This document shows positions 1 through 11,141 of a DNA stretch of 64,000 bases, in pieces (the stretch's first letter is position 1; each line of letters starts with the position of its first letter). Source of the DNA: Ligula intestinalis (taxonomy: Eukaryota > Platyhelminthes > Cestoda > Diphyllobothriidea > Diphyllobothriidae); NCBI GenBank assembly GCA_036362985.1, contig JAYGXS010000005.1, positions 56,667,404 through 56,731,403 of the forward strand, read 5' to 3'. The position numbers and the translations under genes are program-made. The notes beneath the pieces are model-generated. The model ran no database searches. It was not told the DNA's origin and saw only the letters and a list, made by a program, of their open reading frames with translations.

Positions 1-29
1 CTTACTTGAATTCTTGTAACCTTATTATA

Positions 30-1340
30 TTTATAAACACGAAATAGTCCACGCAAAGCCACATAATTATTACTTTTCATGCAGAACTCAATCTAAAACA
101 GGATTATGATCAAAGCAAATATAGGTTCACGAGGAAGCTCAAACAAGAAGACAATATAATCAGATGCTAGTTTACAGTGTATGGATGCTTACGGCTACCA
201 GAATATGAAAACATAATTGCTAGAATAACGGAGGTCCCAAACATATTGCTGACTCCTTCACGTGGACTTTAACCAGACAGCCGGCTCGAGATATTTGTTT
301 GCATACTGTCTATAAGATTTTTTCAAACTTTGCTTGGTTATCTACTCTCGCATAAAAACGTAGACTTAGTTGGCTGTTCTACATTCACATGGGATCATGT
401 GCACTCTGTACGTGTATGATAGCACTGGCTGTTGGTTAAACTTTTTGATCGTCATGACGGAAGTTAAATATCAACTTTTGAAGTGGCTTTTAAATTTTCA
501 CACAAAACGGGATGCAGCTGTTTTGTAAACGCTGCCCCACGCGCATCTCGCAGGACGTACACACGAGCCTTCAAAATATCAATACAATGCTTTTAGGTGA
601 CTTGCTTCGAATTTCTGACAGTTGTAAAGAAGGACATAGAAAGCTGACAGCCTGGCGTAACTGGAAGGTCTTGTAACTGTGCTGCACAATAATCAATATA
701 ACAATTCCATTGCATGCTCCTTACAAATCTAAAATGCATTTAAGCACTCTCACTTAATAATCGATCGCACACTGGCATTCAACTTCATTTTTACGATAGA
801 TCGTCGTTCGCATAGTTGAGATCATCAGTAAACCTATAAACTTAGGGTGTTGGCGGTCCTTTTTACAGGAATTTGTTCATGCCTGTTACCCCGCGTTGCT
901 GCGGTGTCCTGGGAATTTTCTGTGTAGGGGGAGTTGTCGCAAGTTAAGCTTTAGCAACTGCGATCTTCAGGCCCGGCTCCTTGGGAGAAGAGAAGTCATG
1001 AGAGGTCAGAGTGTACCAATGTAACAGAATTTCTGTTTTTATTTCATAAGATACCACATGCGCAAAAATGGATTTACTGAAGACTGAAACATTTTACAAT
1101 CTAGAAGGGGAGTATAATCACTCTTGTGATGTACCCTTAAAGAAACAGTCTGTCATATACTAAAAACACTACTGTTTCAAGTGGCCTCCAACGATATTTA
1201 CAAGCGAACATTTTGAAACTAGGGGCACTAAAACCAGCAAATCTTTTTTACTACGTATCTCTTAAAGAAACGCCTATCTTCAAGCTATGAAGAAATGAGC
1301 AGATAAACCATAATATAAACCTTCAAATGTTTCCTTTAAA
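30..1340. repeat. Long repeat array, unit 1
   Basis: First of four diverged copies of a unit over 1 kb long. It has three recognisable parts that recur in the same order at about 1350, 3175 and 3935. The first part (about 37-240) carries the words TCTAAAACAGGATTATGA and ACCAGAATATGAAAA. The second (about 241-395) carries TTGCCGACT and a CCAGACAGCC stretch. The third (about 395-560) carries TTATGGGATCATGTG and CACACAAAGCGGGATGCAG. No intact reading frame is seen. About 890-1010 also resembles the terminal part of the dispersed repeat G. The class of the repeat is unknown. Confidence 0.6.
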
Positions 1341-2780
1341 CACCGAATACTCTTATCCAGGCCACTTAATTACGACGTTTCACGTACAATTCAGTCTAAA
1401 ACAGAATTATTATCAAAGCAAAAATAGGTTAACAAAGAAGCACAAACCAGAAGACTACATGCTCAGATCCTTCTTTACAGTCGACGGACGATGACACTTA
1501 CCAGAATATGAAAACATAATTGCTAAAATAACACAAGTCCCTGAAATATTGCCGACTTCTTCCCGTGGACTATAACCCAGACAGCCTGATCGAGATGTCT
1601 GTTTGCATACTGTCTGGAAGTTTTTAAATTCTTGGTTGGTTGTCTCCTCTCGCACAAAAAAGATAGACCTGGTCGGCTGGTCTACCTTCTTATGGGATCA
1701 TGTGCCCACCGTACGTGTATGATAGCACTGGCTGTTGGTTAAACTGTCTAGTCGTTATGGTGAAAGCTAGATGTCAGATTTTGAGGTGGTTTTCAGATTT
1801 TCACACAAAGCGGGATGCAGTTATTCTTTTTTAACTCTGCTCTGCTCGCATCTCGCAGCTGATATAGCCCATGTTTAAACCCGGATTTACTGAAGACTGC
1901 AACATCTTAAAATCCGTGTGGTATGTACCAGTATAGAAACAGCCTATCTCATTCTAAAGACCTTACGCTTACATGCGGTCTCCAACATTAGTGGCAAGTC
2001 TGATTTCTGCAACCAGAGGTGGTGAACCTTGCAAATCTTTTGTAGTACCTGTCGCTTAAATAAACACCGGATATAAATTTGTGAATAACCGACCAGCAGC
2101 ATCTCAAGATAAACCTTAATATCCATGTGAGCATTCAAGAAGTCAACTTAGGTGAACGAAGCTTTTTGATTCTTCATCATCAGACTAGTACAATAATAAA
2201 GGGGGTTGGGGCTGACAAATTTTAACCAACCAATATCTTCCTCTCTCCCTAATTACTACTGATTGGTTGCTCCAACATTTCTTAACCCAACCCGCCCTTT
2301 TATTATTGTACCAGGTGTAGGTGTATGATAGCACTCACTGTTGGTTAAACTGTCTGGTCTTTATGGCGAAAGCTGGATGTCACATTTTGCGGTGGGTTTT
2401 AGAATTTCAGACAAAGCAGGATGCAGTTTTTTTAAGCTCTGCCCCACTCGCATCCCGCAGCTGACAGCGCAACTCATAAACACTTTTTGAATTTTGGTTA
2501 CTATTTCATGAGATAGCAGATGTGTAAAACCAAATTTACTGAAGACTGAACCATTTTAAAATCCCAGGACGGGGATATGAACACTCTTGGGATGTACCAG
2601 TAAAGAAACAATCTCTTTCTAAAAACATTGCTTATACATTCGGTCTCCAACATTATTCACAAGTCGCATTTCTGCAACCAGAGGTGCTGAAACTTGTAAA
2701 TATTTTGTATTAGTTGTCTCTTAAATAGACGCCGAATAGCAAGTTGTGAAGGGTTGAGCAGCTATGCCGTATACACATTT
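1341..2780. repeat. Long repeat array, unit 2 (with partial internal duplication)
   Basis: Second copy of the unit. The TTGCCGACT part lies near 1550 and the GGGATCATGTG part near 1693. The later part, which contains TTTACTGAAGACTG and TCTCCAACATTA, appears twice (about 1885-2060 and 2535-2720). The block with GATAGCACT also appears twice (1720 and 2325). This suggests an unequal duplication inside the copy, next to a small inserted element at 2188-2312. No coding potential is visible. Confidence 0.55.
2188..2312. mobile_element. MITE-like foldback element
   Basis: A 125-bp segment with inverted ends: GTACAATAATAAA then GGGGGTTGGG on the left, CCCAACCCGCCC then TTTTATTATTGTAC on the right. 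It encodes no protein and sits inside unit 2 of the repeat array, so a non-autonomous DNA transposon is the simplest reading. A diverged stretch with the same ACTGATTGGTTG-type core is at about 38100-38165. The superfamily is not known. Confidence 0.45.
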
Positions 2781-3170
2781 TAAATAATTTTAGACTTGGT
2801 GATTATTATAATGTAATTATTTCAAAAGCCTTAACATATTTACAAGCATCATTTTAATGTTTCTTCACTAAATTTTGACTATATTGTAAATAATTGAATT
2901 GAATGAAGCCATTGAACGTGCATGCGACGATATACCAAGGGAATTGTTTCACGGTGTGTGCGATTCCACTGCTTCGTGTTGTCAGCACTTTTTTGATCAA
3001 AATGGACGTCAGTTTGAGAACATGCAGCAAACAAAACTGTAAAATTATCTTTTTAAATATTTTGAAACAATAGAATTATAATAAACGCCAAGTGTACAAT
3101 TATGTAAATTGTGCATACATTTTTGAACCCTCTGTATGTAAAATGTGTATGAATATTTTTGGGACACCCT
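2781..3170. other. AT-rich spacer, nothing recognised
   Basis: No repeat word from the array, no open frame of interest and no RNA gene could be recognised here. Confidence 0.5.
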
Positions 3171-3900
3171 GTTCTTATAAACACGAATTACTCTATGCAG
3201 AGCAAGTTAATGGCAATGCTTAACGTATAGTTGAGTCTAAAACATGATTATGATCAAAGCACAGAGGTTTATGAGGAAACTCAGAAAAGAAAACTACATA
3301 ACCAGGTCCCCCTTCACGGCTACCAGAATATGAAAATTTAATTGCTAGAATAACGCAAGTCCGTAAAATATTGCCGACTCCTGCACGTGGGCTGTAAACC
3401 AGACAGCCAAATTGAGACGTCTGTTTGCTCACTGTCTGGAAGTTTTTTGCAATCTTTGATTGGTTATCTACTCTCGCATAAACGGTGGACCTGGCTGGCT
3501 GGTCTGCGTTCTTATGGGATCATGTGCCCTCCCTGAATATATTCTAGCACTCGTTGTTGGCTAGACTGTCTGATCGTTATGGTGAAGGCCGGATGTCATA
3601 GTTTGAGGTGGGTTTTAGATTTTCACACAAAGCGGGATGCAATTATTGTTGAGTTCTCTCCCACTCGCATTCCACTAGACCTATGCACGAGCCTTCAAAA
3701 TGTCAGTACAGTTATTTTGTGTGACTGACTTGGAAGTCCTGGCAATTGAAACGAAGGACATAGGAAAGGTGAAAGCCTGACGTGACTGAAAGATCTGGGA
3801 ACTATGCTGCAACCAGAGACCTTCCAACTTGTAAACCTTCCTTTTTACCTATCTCTTAACGAATCGCCAAATATGAAGCTGCGAAGAGCCGAGCAGATAT
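3171..3900. repeat. Long repeat array, unit 3
   Basis: Third copy, colinear with unit 1. The TTGCCGACT part is near 3370, the GGGATCATGTG part near 3515, and a tail at 3680-3830 contains ACGAGCCTTCAAAATGTCAG. That tail closely resembles 560-690 of unit 1. No coding sequence is seen. Confidence 0.55.
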
Positions 3901-4153
3901 TCATTACTGTAAACTTCAATACAAACTTTAAAATATTTATGAATACGAATTACTCTAAAAAAGCATGTTAATGGGGATTTTTAATGTGCAGTTTAGTCTA
4001 AAACAGGGTCATGACAAGAGCGCAAAGACTTTTTCGAGGAAGTTTAAACAAGTAGACTACATAACCAGGTCCTTCTTTACAGTTACCAGAATCTGAAAGC
4101 ATAATTGCCAGAATGACGCAGGTCCGTAAAAGTCCGTAGGGAAAGCTGGGCGA

Positions 4154-4224
4154 CCCACTGATGAGCCGGAGCCCTCGCAGCTGTGTCAAGCAGCGGCAGA
4201 ATACCGGCGAAACACGTGTTTGGG
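4154..4224 (+). ncRNA. Hammerhead ribozyme, copy 1
   Basis: The conserved core CTGATGA (4158-4164) is followed by stem II, GCCGG paired with CCGGC (4165-4169 with 4204-4208), then GAAA (4209-4212). Stem III is the palindrome ACACGTGT with essentially no loop. The cleavage-site base is T at 4220. Stem I pairs CCCA just before the core with TGGG at 4221-4224. The long stem II insert (4170-4203) contains GCTG/CAGC that could pair. Very short, palindromic stem III is typical of the minimal hammerheads of Penelope elements and retrozymes, which are often active as dimers. A GUU site is usually weaker than the GUC of copy 2. Confidence 0.8.
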
Positions 4225-4489
4225 CCTTTTAGCAAGTACCTAGGCTGTTAGTATGGTAAGTTACAACGTCAATTTATACTACTAACGACTATCTGAGGGC
4301 AGCATGTGTATATTTCACAGGGGTTGACGGGTTTCAACACGAATATACACTTACAATTTTGGTCTACGCCTGTAGACCTTAAATATACTGATATATACCG
4401 CGATGAGAAATTAATTTCTCTGGAGATTCAAAAGCTGAACGTTCAAAACCGGTATATCAACCAGAAAGCAGATAGGGAAAGCTGGGCGA

Positions 4490-4560
4490 CCCACTGATGA
4501 GCCGGAGCCCTCGCAGCTGTGTCAAGCAGCGGCAGAATACCGGCGAAACACGTGTCTGGG
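4490..4560 (+). ncRNA. Hammerhead ribozyme, copy 2
   Basis: Same fold as copy 1, exactly 336 bp downstream: core CTGATGA (4494-4500), stem II GCCGG/CCGGC (4501-4505 with 4540-4544), GAAA (4545-4548), palindromic stem III, cleavage base C at 4556 (GUC triplet), and stem I CCCA/TGGG. All core residues that can be checked by eye are intact. Cleavage at 4220 and 4556 would release a 336-nt RNA. Confidence 0.82.
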
Positions 4561-4985
4561 CCTTTTAACAAGTACCTAGGCTGTTAGTATGGTAAGTTAC
4601 AACGTCAATTTATACTAAGTCCGTAAAGTGTTGCCGACTTGTGCACGTGGCTTGTAAACCAGATAGCCCCATCGAGATGCGTGTTTGCAAGGTGTTTGAA
4701 GTTTTCTTCAATTTTCGGTTGGTTGCCTATTCTCGCCCGAAAAGGTAGACGTGTTTGGCTGGTCTACATTCTTATGGGCTCATGTGCCCTCCGTACGCAC
4801 TCGCTTTTGACGAAACAGCCTGGTCGTTATGGCAAAAGCTGGAGGTCACATTTTGGTGTGGGTTTCAGACACTCACACAAGGTGCGACGCAGTTATTTTT
4901 TTAAGCTCTGCCCCAGTCGCGTTCCACTAGGTGCACATGTCCTAAGGAGCCATCCTTATCTGTTTGTACTTTAAGCCCACGCTAA

Positions 4986-7220
4986 TTAGTCGTCAGCTCA
5001 AATATTCATTTGCCCTGTCTGGGCGAGTCGAAACAATTTTTCCGAAGGATGTTATCCAAATCAGAGCAAAGCTTCCTTGTGTGGGACAGTCTAGCAATAA
5101 AAAATATCAGGTTTCTATTTTATGGGACCGGTGTTAATAGGGGTCTTATGGGTGGGGTGGAGCAGGCGAAATAAAAGGTAATAAAATAGTTGAGCAAATA
5201 TAAGTGATAAATAGCAGCAGAAATTATTTAAAGGAGCTTATGTTTGGCAACAAAAGCGCGCGATAATTAAAAGGAGAAATGCAACCAATTTTAGAGATAA
5301 AACTAAAGCCAATAACCAACCACGTGTCGCTAATAAAACTAGAGCAAACTAACTTAACTAAGATAAACTTAAAATAACTAAGCTAACTAAACTAGCAAAT
5401 AATTTAAAATAAAATAAAACTAAATAATAAAAGAACACCTATTTGGTCAAGACAGAATGCTAACTTTCTGATCACCCACGAAGGGCATATTCGGTAAAAA
5501 AAATAGCAAATTTAGTAGTATGCATTTTTGTCATTGGTTTTCGGCGTCCTCATGACTGTAAATATATTCTGCAGAAAACAAGCACAAAAGTATACTTCCT
5601 TGTGCTCCTTTGGTATAAAATTGACCATCAAATTGTGCTATCGAAAAAAGGCATTTTTTTGTTTGTCAAAGACTTCTAATTATGGGGTCACTGAATACCA
5701 TAAAATGCACATCCATCAATTTATTAAAAGTGCCTATAAGGTATAAAATAGGGCGCAAATCCATCGTAAAATTTAATAAAAATTATGTGACCTCGTCTTC
5801 GTAGTCTAGAGGAGTCGAGTATTTTACCCAGGTACCATGTACACAACATTCAGCTTTGAAATTATTAATACAAGTAGGGATCACAATTATTTGGAACTTT
5901 GAAAAGTTTTTCTTTAAAGAACTGGGAGCTAGATTTGATTCGTGTATAAAATTTAAAGAAGCCTTTATCTGTTACCAAACGAGTACAAGAAATTTTATGT
6001 TTGTGTATCTTTTCTGCAAAACAGACGTGAATCTATAAGGACGTCTAAAATCAGTGGCTACATAAGTAGCCATATTTTACAGGATGCTCAAGCAAAAGCC
6101 AGTGTCCTGGCGCGAGTGAGATAACTTGAGGTTGCGCTGCAAGATAATTACTATTAGAACCCTGTTAAGGTAACGGTTTCGAAGCAACGACACGCTCCAA
6201 CAATTTGATTGGCAGTTCATGAGACAGGAAAACTGCTGTGTGTTTACGGGCGACACCTGGTTAAGCTGTCTTCAACAAAGATAGGCTCTCAGTTAATTCA
6301 AATTTCCTTTGACCATAAGCAGTCACATATTAGAAGCAGCGGTGCTGGCAGTATGTGAAGAACTGAAGTCTGGCAGGCGGCCGTATGAAATACCACAAAG
6401 TCCAATTACAGCAAATTTATATGGTCACGATAAACGACCAATATATCAGTCTTTTAGCTAATGTTAGGCGCCAGCGGACCAAGATTCTAGAGGAACAACT
6501 TAAACCCTTTTGGACAGCTGCTAGAGACTCTCCAGGACGGAGAATTACCAAGACACCTCGGCATGAACAGGCAAGACCAAAACCCTGAAAAGAAGCCCGT
6601 CAGCATCCCAACTTCTCATGATCTCGACTATGCGAACCACGATCTATCGTAAAACTGGAGTTGCAAGCCCGTGTGCGCTTAAGAGTTCAGAGAATGATGC
6701 GCATAAGGAGCGCCAGATATGTAACCTGCGGTAAATTTTCACAATTCCAACGAAGACTAGCTTTTGGACTCTGACAGCGGGCTTGAATCCACTCTACCAG
6801 CTCACATTATGCATCCCTATGCAGGATGATGCAGATGCAAAATCTACTTAACAGACGGAACGTGCTGCCATACCAAATGGATATTGGATAAATATTTGAC
6901 AAATACGCCAATATCAAGCTGACAGTCGCAATAATTAGTGACAGCCCGCCGCGATACTAGCACAAACAAATCTGGCAAACGACTTGTGACACGATGCTCC
7001 ATAAAGACTGATCGGTTGACCATCCTGAAGGTATACGTAATGACAGCATCGTTTTTTACGGTCTCCGTCTGTCGGTGTTCAATCGGGAGGACGTATAACC
7101 GGCTAGTCAATCCTGTTAAACTGCACTGACGGAGTGTCCTTGGTAGGCGGCCCTCGCCAAGTGTTTTGCAGTTTCCCAACTTAGCAATCTTATAGAGCAT
7201 TTTTTGTTCGAATTTGCAGA
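4986..7220. other. AT-rich intergenic spacer
   Basis: About 5340-5450 is extremely A-rich, with many repeats of AAATAA and CTAA. Short open frames in 5528-6588 have biased, low-complexity composition and resemble no family I know. No RNA gene or transposon end was recognised. Confidence 0.45.
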
Positions 7221-7221
7221 A

Positions 7222-7690
7222 GCCTTATCGCAGGGGGTTAAGTGAGTTAAACCCTAGCAACTGCGATATTCAGGCCATGGTTACTTAGTGGAGAGGAGAG
7301 ATATCTTGGGAAAGCCGGAGTGTTAGGAATAGTATATTGTTCACAGAGAGGAACGAAGGATAGAAGGAAGGAAATTTACTACGGAGAGCACGACCTTCCG
7401 CTAGAGCGGCGTGGTCCGAAGTGATATGTGGCGGCCGAGGGTGGGGAAAAAGGGAAATGTTCGAGTGGTGCCTGGGCAGCCGCGCGAATCTAGACGCACG
7501 TGTTTGTATCCGAGTGGAAGTAGGTCAAGTCTCTGAAGGGCAGCGCGTCTGTAAGCGCTGACTGAGGTATGTATTGGATGACCTTGAGGCAGCTGGCCTT
7601 GAACAGTGATGCAGGACAAGGCGATGGAGGGCGTCAGACGGCAGAGACCACAACAGCCTCTCCCAATCAACGAACCTAGCTACTGGAGAG
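7222..7690 (+). mobile_element. Dispersed LTR-like repeat G, copy
   Basis: Starts with the signature TATCGCAGGGGGTTAAG followed by AACTGCGAT, CAGGCCATGG and a GTGTTAGGAATAG block. The same terminal 90-120 bp occurs near 890-1010 and 54166 (same orientation) and near 54165, 57865 and 60145 (opposite orientation). No reading frame. Read on the opposite strand, several copies hold an AATAAA next to CCTAACACTCTGGCC, which would suit the R region of an LTR. Solo LTR is a guess, and a SINE or MITE is not excluded. Confidence 0.5.
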
Positions 7691-7844
7691 ACTGGGTAAC
7701 TTTATTTGCCTGACGCTTCACATACGCACTTGAGTCCATCGTAAGAAACAGTAACAGATAAGGAAGATTTCTAGTTCATGAAGGAAAATGTATTGCAGGG
7801 CTGATTTCAAATCAACTACAGTCACTCCGGGAATGTGGGTTTAC

Positions 7845-8580
7845 GCTTAGCCTAGCTGCTGGCTGCCCGGTGCGTCCACAGGTGGCGGATAGTGGGACGA
7901 CCTTCAGTGAAGGTAAGCGGCGAAATAAGCAGGCTCCCGGGTCTGGCGAATAAGCAGTCGCGAACCAGCAGCGACAGTGCTACCAGGGTGCGGCGGGCTG
8001 AGGTCTGGCACACCCAAAAACCTATAGTGTCGCAGCCTGACTACAGCACTGCGACATGGCGAGCGTGAACCGTCAGTAAATAAGTTCGCTCGCCACCGCT
8101 GCCTTGTGGTTAGGCTATTGGGTCAAAGCACTAAAGGAGACAACCTCGAGCGACTGTTGGAGGCACGCCTGTACTCAAAATTCCCAAGACACCTCATGAC
8201 AAACTATGCCCGCACTCGCTAGGACAACAGACAATCCAAGAAAGAAGAATCAAGTGGTTCGGACACGTTCTTCGTCGTTAGCTTCAAGAGCTCATTGCTA
8301 CTGCTTTCGATCCAAAACCGTTACCTAATTGGAAACGTCAAAGAGGGGATCAGCTCCAAACCTGGCCCGATGGGGTCCATCAAGGCCACTGTAGTGGTCC
8401 TTGGAACTGCAGTATTCAGTCTTCGGCGTTGGCGAACAGAATAGATTGAACTGTCTAGGTCTGCTGCCATAGATCATCGCGCTTACATAAGTACCGCCTG
8501 GGACATCGATGCCGGCTAGATCAGTCATGATGGCAGCCGCAACAAGTACAAGTAAGTCACCACGTATCTGCACTAGTCAA
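7845..8580 (+). mobile_element. RTE-type LINE, internally deleted (family B, copy 2)
   Basis: The left part (7845-8215) matches the 5' leader of the family B element at 25023 (shared words AATAAGCAG, CTCCCGGGTCTGGCGAATA, GACAGTGCTACCAGGG). At about 8216 it jumps to the family's 3' end: a frame reading RIKWFGHVL, then the tail with AACAAGTACAAGTAAG. Endonuclease and RT are absent. This is a non-autonomous deletion derivative that keeps both ends. Confidence 0.7.
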
Positions 8581-9309
8581 AGGGCCTCTGGTGGTTTTGG
8601 TTTTGAGAAGGCAGTTCCTTATTTTTTAAACTGAAGGAGAGCAGGCCTTGCCTTGTCCGTCATTCGAACCGCTTCATCAGAGATTCAATTATTCGAGTGA
8701 AGAGGTAATGCACAAAACTACCTTCGTTATGGGTTTTCTAGAGCGAACGATTCTAAGAGGTCGCAATGACAGTTTAAACTTGTGTCCCTATCTACCCTCC
8801 AGTGCGCGGAATTTGATACCCGTTGTTATCAAGCAGTCCGGTAGCGTTGGTAAGACATAACGCCTGCGACTACAGTGCTGCACTAACGCCGGTTTAGCAA
8901 GTGCATGTCACAATTTTTTAAATCAAAATTGCGCTACGCATGCTTGTGTATTGAGATATTCTAGTAAATGCTGTGCAGCTATTTCTTTTCACCGTAGAGG
9001 CCAGCTTCTACGGCTACCACTCAGCCCATTGGCAGCAGGGTCGGAACCGTTGCATGGTAGATAAACTATTAGTTGCTGGCAATTCATAAAGCTTGGTACA
9101 AGCTGGATGCCTACGCTGTCAGTTCTGCCCCCGGAAGAATGAAGAGTCGATAAAGCCTTGGTAGTCTCCAATGTAAAGATCCGCCAAAGACAGACATGCG
9201 GCGGAACACAAACCCGTCCGCCTATGACGCACGAGACTTGGACCGACAATCAATAAAAGCCTGGAACTTTGAGACAATTGATAACAAAGGTGGAGTGCAT
9301 TGAACAGAC
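8581..9309. other. Spacer, nothing recognised
   Basis: Only short frames without recognisable motifs. The segment lies between two deleted RTE copies and may be remnant mobile DNA, but nothing aligns by eye. Confidence 0.4.
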
Positions 9310-10456
9310 GACCATTGCAGCTGTTGAGGACCCACCCGTACTCAAAACTCCCAAGTCACCTCATGAAATATATTTCCGATACGATCCATGTACGGCGCCC
9401 GTGGAAACCGACGCGCTCTGCAACCCTTGTCCAGTGGTGCGGGGGAATAGTATGTGAGCTGGGCTACTCAATCGAAATCTACAAGACCAAGCCCATCCTG
9501 TTTAACTACGTCATTGACTGGGTTCTCGGGAAGGTCCTACAGGAAAATAACGGTATTTAGCTTGCACCCGGGTGCTGGTTGACTGACCTCGACTATGCTG
9601 ATGATATCGCTTTACTAGCTTCAAGTTTTGGCGATCTACAGACTATGGTCTCACGGGTGAATGAGGTCGCAAAATCGGTCGGTTTGTCCATACATGCTGG
9701 GATTACAAAAGTGCTTTCGTACTGCATCCCTGCCCAAGAGGAGGCACCTCTCCTGTCGCTGAAGAAGTAGACAGTTTCAAATACTTATGAACGAGGATGC
9801 GAGGACAGAATAAAGATGAAATTGTCTCCCAAATTGACGCAGCACGACGAGTTTTCTCCAGCCTTTGGAAGTGCCTATGCACCCGACGCGATATTTCAAT
9901 CTCCACAAAGATCCACGTGTACCGTGCATCTGTGCGGTTCGTTCTCCTACACGGATGCAACTATTGGGCTATGCGCGTGGAAGATGAACGGAAGCTGGAA
10001 GTCTTTGATCACTACTGCTTGAGAAGCGTCCTCCGAGTGAAGTACATCGACTTCGTCTCTAATGAGACAGTCCGCACTCGATGCAACGAAATCAAAAGGT
10101 GAAGGCGATCAAAAGGATATCCCAGGCCATTCATAAAAAACGACTGAGGTGGTTTGGACATTTTCTTCGTCGTCAACCGTAGGAGCTCAGTGCTACTGAC
10201 CTCAACCTGCAACCGTTACCTAATTGGAAACGTCGAAGAGGGGTCAACTCAAAACCCGGCTCGAATCAGTCCGTCAGGACATGGAAGTGTTTCTTATACC
10301 TTCAGTATTCGATCTCCGGGGTTGGAGAAGAGACTGGGTACAGCTCTCCAGATCCGCTGCCACCAATCTTCACGCATGGAGAGGTACTGTCCGTAACATC
10401 ATCGAGGCCGGCTAGATCAGGCATGATCACAACCGTAATAAGTACAAGTACGACCA
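9310..10456 (+). pseudogene. RTE-type LINE, internally deleted RT pseudogene (family B, copy 3)
   Basis: The start (9310-9490) matches the B leader and beginning of the ORF. At about 9495 the copy jumps to the middle of the reverse transcriptase: PILFNYVIDW, then DLDYADDIALLASS with the catalytic YADD (about 9582-9620), then the thumb and C-terminal part with RRVFSSL, VYRASVRFVLLHGC and the RTE C-terminal WFGHFLRR. Stops and frameshifts interrupt it (for example after about 9770 and 10102). The tail ends in AATAAGTACAAGTACG. The endonuclease and the N-terminal RT half are missing, so it cannot be autonomous. Confidence 0.75.
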
Positions 10457-11141
10457 TTGCTTACGACCGTTGTCTCGCTGCCATGGAGCAATTTTATCAC
10501 CCTCGCAGAAAAACTGGAAAAAGCTTCAGAATCGATGATGAGATCTCAAGACAAATGGCCGAGATTGAACAAATCCCTGATACAGCAATCCCTGTCATCA
10601 AAACTCCGTTTCGTTCTCAGGCAGTGGTGCTGGACAAGCCGTTCTAAGGTACAGACACCTAGACCCTCTAAAAAGACCGCGTGAGCAAATTAAACTACTT
10701 CATTTGGAGGACCCTGGAAGTGGCGGTAACTCAGAGTACTACAGTTGGTTTTTGCTTGTAACATCCAGATTGCAACCTAAGATCTCTAGAGATGTTAGGC
10801 AAACGCCTTCTGACAATTATAGGGGAATTTCTGCCACAACATCAACAACTGAGAACATAATCGAAGCTAAATCTGCACTCAATGCTAATGAATCAAACAC
10901 AAGTGCCGAGAAACTCTCAGACGTGATTAGCAGGCACGATAGGTTGATTCCAAAGTCAAAACTACATGAAACGAAGTCAACAGGTCAGGGAGAAAAAATA
11001 CGCAACCCACCCCTAGTGATATAACGATCAGTGCACTAATACAATTATCCTGGCCGCTTTAAGTCCAGCTACATTTTCGTCAAACTCGACGAATCCATCC
11101 AATTTACCCGCTACATCATTCAAACGCATATCTTAAAGACT
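10457..11141. other. Spacer, nothing recognised
   Basis: Two overlapping frames at 10423-10684 and one at 10704-11024 (106 codons) show no family I recognise. They lie between two LINE clusters, and coding status is doubtful. Confidence 0.35.

Larger units (their letters stand above)
4131..4618. mobile_element. Retrozyme-like element with two hammerhead ribozymes
   Basis: A 488-bp insertion in repeat unit 4. It holds one full 336-bp monomer and about 145 bp of a second: 4137-4281 is repeated nearly exactly at 4473-4617. Each repeat carries a hammerhead ribozyme. The insertion is flanked by GTCCGTAAA (4122-4130 and 4619-4627), as expected for a target-site duplication. There is no protein-coding capacity. 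This is the known architecture of retrozymes and of Penelope pseudo-LTRs: transcripts self-cleave to monomers that can circularise and be reverse-transcribed by another element's enzyme. The mobiliser is unknown; a Penelope-like fragment at 48302-49195 shows that such an enzyme family has existed in this genome. Confidence 0.8.
3930..4985. repeat. Long repeat array, unit 4, split by insertion
   Basis: Fourth copy. Its first part (3935-4121) and its second and third parts (4628-4935) are continuous in the other units. Here they are separated by the inserted element at 4131-4618. The uninterrupted units therefore show the empty site, which defines the ends of the insertion. Confidence 0.6.
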
